NCBI GenBank assembly: GCA_030530845.1
Contig: JAUMUE010000005.1
Location: 1-59,552 of the forward strand
Source of the DNA: Limosilactobacillus sp.
GTDB lineage: Bacteria > Bacillota > Bacilli > Lactobacillales > Lactobacillaceae
Direction of reading: 5' to 3'
DNA: 59,552 nucleotides
Shown here: in pieces, positions 54,070 to 59,552 of the stretch
How the letters are laid out: each line of letters starts with the position of its first letter
Position numbering within the stretch: position 1 is the stretch's first letter
The notes under the pieces: generated by a model
Database searches by the model: none
Seen by the model: the letters and a program-made list of their open reading frames with translations, nothing else
Told to the model about the DNA's origin: nothing
Position numbers and translations under genes: made by a program

Positions 54070-57000
54070 TTAGTCCTCGTCACGCTTCTTCATCTTCAAA
54101 CCAAGAAGTGATAATCCAACGAGAAGCAAGCCGGCTGCTTGTGCTTCTGATGAATCTGCTCGACCAGTTTGTGGAAGAGTCTTCTGAGTTGATTGAGTCC
54201 GAGTTGTGGTTTGGGCTGAGCCGTTAACCTTGTTTGTTGCCTTGCCTTCAGTAGCTTGGCCTTGACCTTGTCCTTGTCCTGCGCCTTGACCTTGACCTGC
54301 ACCTTCACCATTTTCGTGTGATTCAGGTGCTGGAGTTGCGTTCTTAGTGTAGTAGATGTCAACAATTTCGTTGTCACCTGCACTAGGAGTCTTAGCAGAA
54401 ATGTGAGCTGGATCCGCAGTGTAACCCTCTACTTCTGGAGCGTCAAATGCATCCCAGGTACCTTCTACTACTGCATCCCCGTATGTTGCGGTCTTAGTAA
54501 CGTTATCGAAGGAAAGCGTCTTAGTGAATGTCACGGTTTGAGTGATGGTGGTTACAGTACCGTCAACGTTGTGAACATTGATTGTCCGCGTTGCAGTTTG
54601 TTCGACATCATCATTAGTCAACTTACCGTGTCCGAAGTCGATGTAGATAGTTTGGTCGTTGTCACCGAATGTCGTTGGCAATTCAGGCATGTTAGTTACT
54701 TCATAACCCTTTTGCTTCATCTTTTCGGTAATTTGATCAACCACACCAGTCAAGTTGGTGTTAGAACCGGTCTTGCCAGTGATAGTAGTTACATCGATCA
54801 TGGAGTCACCGCCGTCATGGTCACGTGAAATGATCGTGATAGTAGATTCTCCAGCCTTCTTTTCGTGGTAAGTAATCGTGATGTTGACGTTTGGAGTATC
54901 CGCAGTGGTGGTTTGTGCTGGAACCTGCTTGATTGATGGAACGTATCCGTCAATTTCAGGAGCATCAAACGCATCCCAAGTTTGGCTACCCTTAGCCGTC
55001 CATTCGCCGTAGCTTGCAACAGAACCAGTAACTTCGTCGTAGTGAGCAGTACGTTCGTAAGTTACTACTTGTCTAGTCACTGCAGAAGTACCATCAGGCT
55101 TTACAACCGTGATCGTTCTGATTGCCATGTGGGTCAATTCTGTGTCATCAACACCGGATGGCTTGTTAGGGTCATCGTGGTGAACATCAATTACAGCGTG
55201 CTTGAAGTGTACGTAAGCGTATTGGTCGACGGAAGAATCACTGTCGAAGTTAGCTGGAACGTCATCGGTCACGTATTCGTACTTGCTGAACTTGTTCTTA
55301 AGTCCAGATACGATTGCGTCCTTGTCGATTGCAGCGCCGTTTGCACCAGTGATGTCTTCGCTGTCCATTACCTTGCCGTTTGCATCATCATCAACTGCGA
55401 TCACGTGAAGCACTTGATCAGTAGTTGGAGTTGATGGTGTATCAACCTTGGTGTAGGTGATTTCAACGGTTTGGCTACCGCCGTTTACAGTAGGCTTTAC
55501 AGATGGAACAACCGTGATGTTTGGCTTGTATCCATCGAAGTGTGGAGCCTTGAATTCACTCCAAGTGTCATCACCCTTAGGAGTCCAATCAGTGTAAGTA
55601 ATCTTACCAGTCGTCTTATCAAGCGTGAAGTCACGTGTGAACGTTACGTTTTGCTTGGTGGTTTCAGTAGTTCCATCAGGCTTAGTAACTGTAATGGTAC
55701 GAGTTACCGTAGTTGAAAGGTCGCCTTGTGGGTCAATGCTGATGTTCTTGTGGTTGAATCTCAAAGTAATTGTTTGATCTTCGCCAGTGAACTTAGTTGG
55801 AAGTTCATCAGCACCTACAAATTGGTAACCAGCACTAGTCAAAGCAGCCTTGATTGCTTCCATAGCAGATGCAATGTCACCCTTGGTCTTAGTAAAGTCA
55901 TCAGTTTCGTGGCCAGTGAAGGCAGAAGTGATGTCACTAGGAAGAGTGATGACTGCGTTGCCCTTGTCAGTGTCCACAGCTACAACATGGATTGTGCTTT
56001 GGAGGTTACGTTCAAAGATTACATCCACTTCTACATTAGCAGTGTCGTGGTGAACAGTTTGTGCTTCAACAACCGTCTTAGTTGTATCACCGTCAATGGA
56101 CTTGAGCTTGTAGTTTTCACGAGTTGGCGTGAATTCTTGCCAAGTACCAGAGTCAGTGTTTGCGTAAGTTGCGAGAACCATGAACGTTGCTGGAGTTGCA
56201 GGGGTCTTGGTATCCAAGTTTTCCCATGCGCCAGAAAGTGATTCGATAACCTTACCAGTAACAATGTCGTACGCAATTTGACGACCGAACCGGACAGTTT
56301 GTACAGCCATTACACGGTGGTTGTTAGGATCAGTTACATCCACGATCGTCCGAGTTACTTCACGGTAGAAGTCATCCTTAGTTACGTTAGTTGCGTCACC
56401 AGGGAGTTCTTGACCTGGAGTAATCGTGCCGTGCTTGTGTCCAAGAACAATAGTGTAACTGTTCTTAGTAGCGTCTTGGCTAAGAGTAATCGTGTCGTTT
56501 TCGATTGGGTTGCTCTTAACGGTGTAACCCTTCTTGAGCAATGCAGCAACCTGACTACCAGCAACATTTGTCACAGTAGAATCAGTTTGACCAGTTACAG
56601 TGAAGCGATCAAGTACAGTTGGGTTGCCTGATGCATCAAGTTCATCACCGTCCACGATTGTAATCGTAGCGGTTTCCATGAGTGGTACGTAAGTTACGTT
56701 GACAGTAGTGTTTGGCGTGTCTTGGGTAATTGTAGTAACAGCTGGAACAGTTGTACCTTCCTTACCGTCGATCATCGTCTTGTAACCAGACTTGCCAGTT
56801 GGAGTGTATTCACCCCATCCACCATCAGTAAGCTTCCATGGAGTTGCGCTAGTAATTTCACCAGTTACCTTGTCGTAAGTTACAGTACGTTCGAACTTAG
56901 CGCTTTGGGTAATTGGCGTGTTAGGGTTTGCAGAATCGTTAATTGTCCGGGTTACAGTCCGTTCAATATCGTTTTCTGTAAACTTAGCGCCGCCTGGGAT

Positions 57001-59552
57001 CTTACCACCTGGTTGAACTGAGTCTTGTCCGTGGCCCAACTTGATGATGTAAACATTCTTGTCAGCGTCTGCATTCAAGGTAATTTCGTCATCGTTAATT
57101 GGGTTTTCAACGAGCTTGTAACCTTGGTCGATGTATTCCTTGATCTTGTCATTTGCAACACCGGTCTTAGTTTCATCAGTCTTACCAGAGATAGTGTAGC
57201 TAGTAAGTGTTACTGGGTTATCTGGATCGTCAACGTCAACAATCTTGATCGTAGCCACTTGGTCGTTAGCTGTGTAGTTGATAGTTACAGTCTTGTCAGT
57301 AGTATCAGCAGTTGGTGTTTCAGCTGCGACACTAGTTTGACTAGCAGTGTAACCAGGAACCGTTGGAACGTCAGTGTATGCTGGCCATGATGTTTCACTA
57401 CCTGCCTTAACCGTCCAGTCACCGTAAGTTACCTTGTTAGTTACTTGATCAATCGTTGCGGTACGTTCGAAGCTTACTTCTTGCGTCGTAGTCTTCGTAG
57501 TGCCGTCTGGGTTGTTAACGATAATCTTACGAGTTACCGTCTTGTTCAAGTCAGCTTCGTCAACACCAGTTGGGTAGTGACCTTCACCTTGTCCACCAGG
57601 AAGTGGGTAGGTTTCGCTTGGCTTCTTAGGGTTATCTGGAGTTACATTTACTGTTCCGTGAGTGAAGTGGATTGTGTATGTTTGATCCGCATCGTCATCG
57701 GAGTCAAATGTAATTTCAGTTGGAATATCTGATTCAGGAGTTACGAGTGTGTAACCTTGCTTTTGGTATCCAGCAACCTTTTCAGCAGCACCAGTTTGAA
57801 CTGTCTTATCACTGTCGCCAGTAAATGGATCAGTTTCCAAATCAGTATTAGTGACGTCATCGTGGTAAGTGATCGTAGCCTTTTGCTTGTGAGCAGTGTA
57901 CGTGATGTTAATTACTGAATCTTGCGTATCAGCAGTTGGAGTAACTGCATCTACACCGTCTTGAGTAGCAGTGAATCCAGGAAGGACTGGAGTTGTGAAC
58001 TTGTCCCACTTACTATCACTGCCGTCAGCTACAGTCCAGTCAGTGTATGTAACCTTGTTGCCTACTTGGTCAATCTTAGCATCGCGAACGAAGCTTACCT
58101 TTTGTGTTGTCGTAGTGGTCTTACCACTTGGATCAGTCACATTGATTGTCCGAGTGACAATCTTGTTCAAGCTTGCTTCGTCAACACCTTCTGGATAGTT
58201 CTTATCAGTCTTGCCGTCTGGTTGCTTGTAAGTTTCACCAGTTGTCTTAGGATCATCGTGTTTTACAGTGATCGAACTGTGAGTGAAGTACAACTTAACG
58301 GTTTGACCACCAGCCACAAACTTAACTGGTAATTCATCACTATCATCAGCGTCAAATACATAACCCTTAGCGGCTAATGCATCCTTGATTGCTTGAGCAG
58401 TACTGTCCAAGTCAGCGGTCGCATCAGTCTTGCCTGTGACAGAAGTAGTCAAGCCAGTTAAGTCAATTAGCTTGTTGTTATCACTCTTGTCGTAGGCTTC
58501 GATCTTAATAGTTTGATCTTGGGCTGTGTAGTTGATGTCAACATTCTTGTCATTGGTATCAGCAGTTGGTGTTTCTGCTCCGACGCTCGTTTGACTAGCA
58601 GTGTAGCCAGAAACCGCTGGAACGTCACTAAATGCTGGCCATGATGATTCACTACCTGCCTTAACCGTCCAGTCACCGTAAGTTACCTTATTAGTTACTT
58701 GGTCGATCGTAGCAGTGCGTTGGAAGCTGACCTTTTGAGTAGTCGTCTTCGTACCGCTGTGTGGATCATTGACATTGATTGTCCGCGTTACCGTCTTGTT
58801 CAAGTCAGCTTCGTCCACACCATCTGGATAAGTTCCTTCTCCCTTTCCACCAGGAAGTGGGTAAGTTTCACCCTTCTTCTTAGGGTTATCAGGAGTTACG
58901 TTCACTGTTCCGTGAGCGAAGTGGATTGTGTAAGTTTGATCCGCATCGTCATCGGTATCAAATGTAATTTCAGATGGAACTTGTTCTTCTGGAGTTACGA
59001 GTGTGTAACCTTGCTTTTGGTATCCAGCGATCTTATCTGCGGCACCCGTTTCAACAGTGGTTGCACTATCACCAGTAAATGGATCTGCTGACAATTCCTT
59101 CTTGTCGGTATCGTCGTAGTAAACAACCTTAGCCTTTTGCTTGTGAGCAGTGTAAGTGATGTTAATTACAGAATCACGAGTATCTGCAGTTGGTGTTTCA
59201 GATGCAACACTATCTTGACTAGCTGTGTAACCAGGAAGTTCTGGAGTGGTGAATTCATCCCAGACACTCTTGCTACCATCAGCCAAAGTCCAGTCACTGT
59301 ATGTAACATTGTTGGTTACTTGGTCAATCGTGGCATCACGAACGAAGCTTACTTCTTGCTTAGTCGTTGTGGTCTTACCACTTGGATCAGTCACATTGAT
59401 TGTCCGAGTGACAGTCTTGTTCAAGTCAGTTTGGTCAACGCCTGATGGGTAGTTTTGTTCAGTTTCGCCATCTGGTTGCTTGTAAGTTTCACCAGTCGTC
59501 TTAGGTTGATCTGGCGTTACCGTCATCGTCTTGTGAGTGAAGTAAAGCTTGA
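54070..59552 (-). CDS. LPXTG-anchored Mub-repeat surface adhesin, N-terminal part beyond window
   Basis: A large cell-wall protein; 1826 codons of its C-terminal part are visible, and the frame is open at the right edge (no start in window, the Met at 59526 is internal). It is built of tandem repeats of about 175-225 residues, each with an MucBP/Mub-like first half (KGYxLV...IHFxHGT) and a Mub B2-like second half (VTRTINV...FxRTATIDQVTNKVTYGDWT). Eight full repeats and part of another are visible. A Gly/Gln-rich linker follows, then LPQTG at 1784-1788 (numbered from the internal Met), a hydrophobic segment and KMKKRDED, the sortase signal. Mucus binding is inferred from family. Confidence 0.93.
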   Translation of the reverse strand, partial: KLYFTHKTMTVTPDQPKTTGETYKQPDGETEQNYPSGVDQTDLNKTVTRTINVTDPSGKTTTTKQEVSFVRDATIDQVTNNVTYSDWTLADGSKSVWDEFTTPELPGYTASQDSVASETPTADTRDSVINITYTAHKQKAKVVYYDDTDKKELSADPFTGDSATTVETGAADKIAGYQKQGYTLVTPEEQVPSEITFDTDDDADQTYTIHFAHGTVNVTPDNPKKKGETYPLPGGKGEGTYPDGVDEADLNKTVTRTINVNDPHSGTKTTTQKVSFQRTATIDQVTNKVTYGDWTVKAGSESSWPAFSDVPAVSGYTASQTSVGAETPTADTNDKNVDINYTAQDQTIKIEAYDKSDNNKLIDLTGLTTSVTGKTDATADLDSTAQAIKDALAAKGYVFDADDSDELPVKFVAGGQTVKLYFTHSSITVKHDDPKTTGETYKQPDGKTDKNYPEGVDEASLNKIVTRTINVTDPSGKTTTTTQKVSFVRDAKIDQVGNKVTYTDWTVADGSDSKWDKFTTPVLPGFTATQDGVDAVTPTADTQDSVINITYTAHKQKATITYHDDVTNTDLETDPFTGDSDKTVQTGAAEKVAGYQKQGYTLVTPESDIPTEITFDSDDDADQTYTIHFTHGTVNVTPDNPKKPSETYPLPGGQGEGHYPTGVDEADLNKTVTRKIIVNNPDGTTKTTTQEVSFERTATIDQVTNKVTYGDWTVKAGSETSWPAYTDVPTVPGYTASQTSVAAETPTADTTDKTVTINYTANDQVATIKIVDVDDPDNPVTLTSYTISGKTDETKTGVANDKIKEYIDQGYKLVENPINDDEITLNADADKNVYIIKLGHGQDSVQPGGKIPGGAKFTENDIERTVTRTINDSANPNTPITQSAKFERTVTYDKVTGEITSATPWKLTDGGWGEYTPTGKSGYKTMIDGKEGTTVPAVTTITQDTPNTTVNVTYVPLMETATITIVDGDELDASGNPTVLDRFTVTGQTDSTVTNVAGSQVAALLKKGYTVKSNPIENDTITLSQDATKNSYTIVLGHKHGTITPGQELPGDATNVTKDDFYREVTRTIVDVTDPNNHRVMAVQTVRFGRQIAYDIVTGKVIESLSGAWENLDTKTPATPATFMVLATYANTDSGTWQEFTPTRENYKLKSIDGDTTKTVVEAQTVHHDTANVEVDVIFERNLQSTIHVVAVDTDKGNAVITLPSDITSAFTGHETDDFTKTKGDIASAMEAIKAALTSAGYQFVGADELPTKFTGEDQTITLRFNHKNISIDPQGDLSTTVTRTITVTKPDGTTETTKQNVTFTRDFTLDKTTGKITYTDWTPKGDDTWSEFKAPHFDGYKPNITVVPSVKPTVNGGSQTVEITYTKVDTPSTPTTDQVLHVIAVDDDANGKVMDSEDITGANGAAIDKDAIVSGLKNKFSKYEYVTDDVPANFDSDSSVDQYAYVHFKHAVIDVHHDDPNKPSGVDDTELTHMAIRTITVVKPDGTSAVTRQVVTYERTAHYDEVTGSVASYGEWTAKGSQTWDAFDAPEIDGYVPSIKQVPAQTTTADTPNVNITITYHEKKAGESTITIISRDHDGGDSMIDVTTITGKTGSNTNLTGVVDQITEKMKQKGYEVTNMPELPTTFGDNDQTIYIDFGHGKLTNDDVEQTATRTINVHNVDGTVTTITQTVTFTKTLSFDNVTKTATYGDAVVEGTWDAFDAPEVEGYTADPAHISAKTPSAGDNEIVDIYYTKNATPAPESHENGEGAGQGQGAGQGQGQGQATEGKATNKVNGSAQTTTRTQSTQKTLPQTGRADSSEAQAAGLLLVGLSLLGLKMKKRDED
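54325..59552 (-). repeat. array of Mub-type repeats
   Basis: Repeat boundaries on the minus strand: R0 (partial) 59552-59137, R1 59136-58513, R2 58512-57883, R3 57882-57259, R4 57258-56674, R5 56673-55999, R6 55998-55414, R7 55413-54847, R8 54846-54325. R1 and R3 are near-identical, as are the visible part of R0 and R2. R6-R8 are diverged. R5 is longest, with an insert after SGAWE. Confidence 0.88.

Noticed and set aside
54403-59452. Many plus-strand open frames opposite the adhesin gene (for example 55726-56241, 58699-59091)
   Set aside because: They are antisense shadows of the Mub repeats, recur with the repeat period, and have no ribosome binding sites.
54325-59552. Repeat array considered as CRISPR or DNA-level satellite
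   Set aside because: Units are about 600 bases, in frame, and encode Mub domains; they are protein repeats.

Overview
This is a stretch of bacterial core chromosome with one large accessory surface-protein gene at its right end. Gene order, strong AGGAGG-type ribosome binding sites, the Firmicutes-type L27 with its Prp protease, and an LPQTG-anchored protein built of mucus-binding (Mub) repeats point to a heterofermentative lactobacillus of the Limosilactobacillus (L. reuteri) group. The species cannot be fixed from this window. I see no insertion sequence, prophage, CRISPR array or replication origin, and no gene-free stretch longer than about 300 bases.

Nearly every gene lies on the minus strand, so the clusters read right to left. 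1-3924: rpsP-khpA-rimM-trmD, followed by an amino acid permease and rplS (ribosomal proteins, 30S maturation, tRNA m1G37). 4041-11700: rnc-smc-ftsY-ylxM-ffh (RNase III, chromosome condensation, signal recognition particle). 11706-17250: yloU/asp23-fakA-recG-plsX-acpP (fatty-acid and phospholipid supply plus RecG). 17405-17590: rpmB. 17715-28618: coaBC-priA-fmt-rsmB-stp-pknB-rsgA-rpe-thiN. 28727-29556: gmk-rpoZ.

At 29660-30058 a short plus-strand gene sits behind two LexA-like SOS boxes. From 37355 down to 30098 runs yqhY-nusB-folD-xseA-xseB-ispA-tlyA-argR-recN. Next come pepP (37456-38535) and the rplU-prp-rpmA ribosomal operon (38608-39694), then a TetR-family regulator divergent from a tRNA-Arg(UCU) gene. 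The 40861-43824 segment carries two tiny plus-strand peptides flanking an overlapping three-gene minus-strand cassette of unknown function. I consider that cassette the best candidate for an undescribed system. Further right are gltX, glnA, miaA, a DUF3042-type peptide, a Cys-less rhodanese protein, glucokinase, yqgQ, a rhomboid protease, 5-formyltetrahydrofolate cyclo-ligase, rpmG, a class B penicillin-binding protein and the Mub-repeat adhesin, which runs off the right edge.

Two features recur. First, hairpins that look like intrinsic terminators sit inside gene clusters (khpA/rimM, fakA/recG, rpe/thiN, nusB/folD), suggesting expression is tuned by partial termination. Second, perfect bidirectional terminators separate convergent genes. 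All functional calls are by recognition of family motifs by eye; no database search was run.
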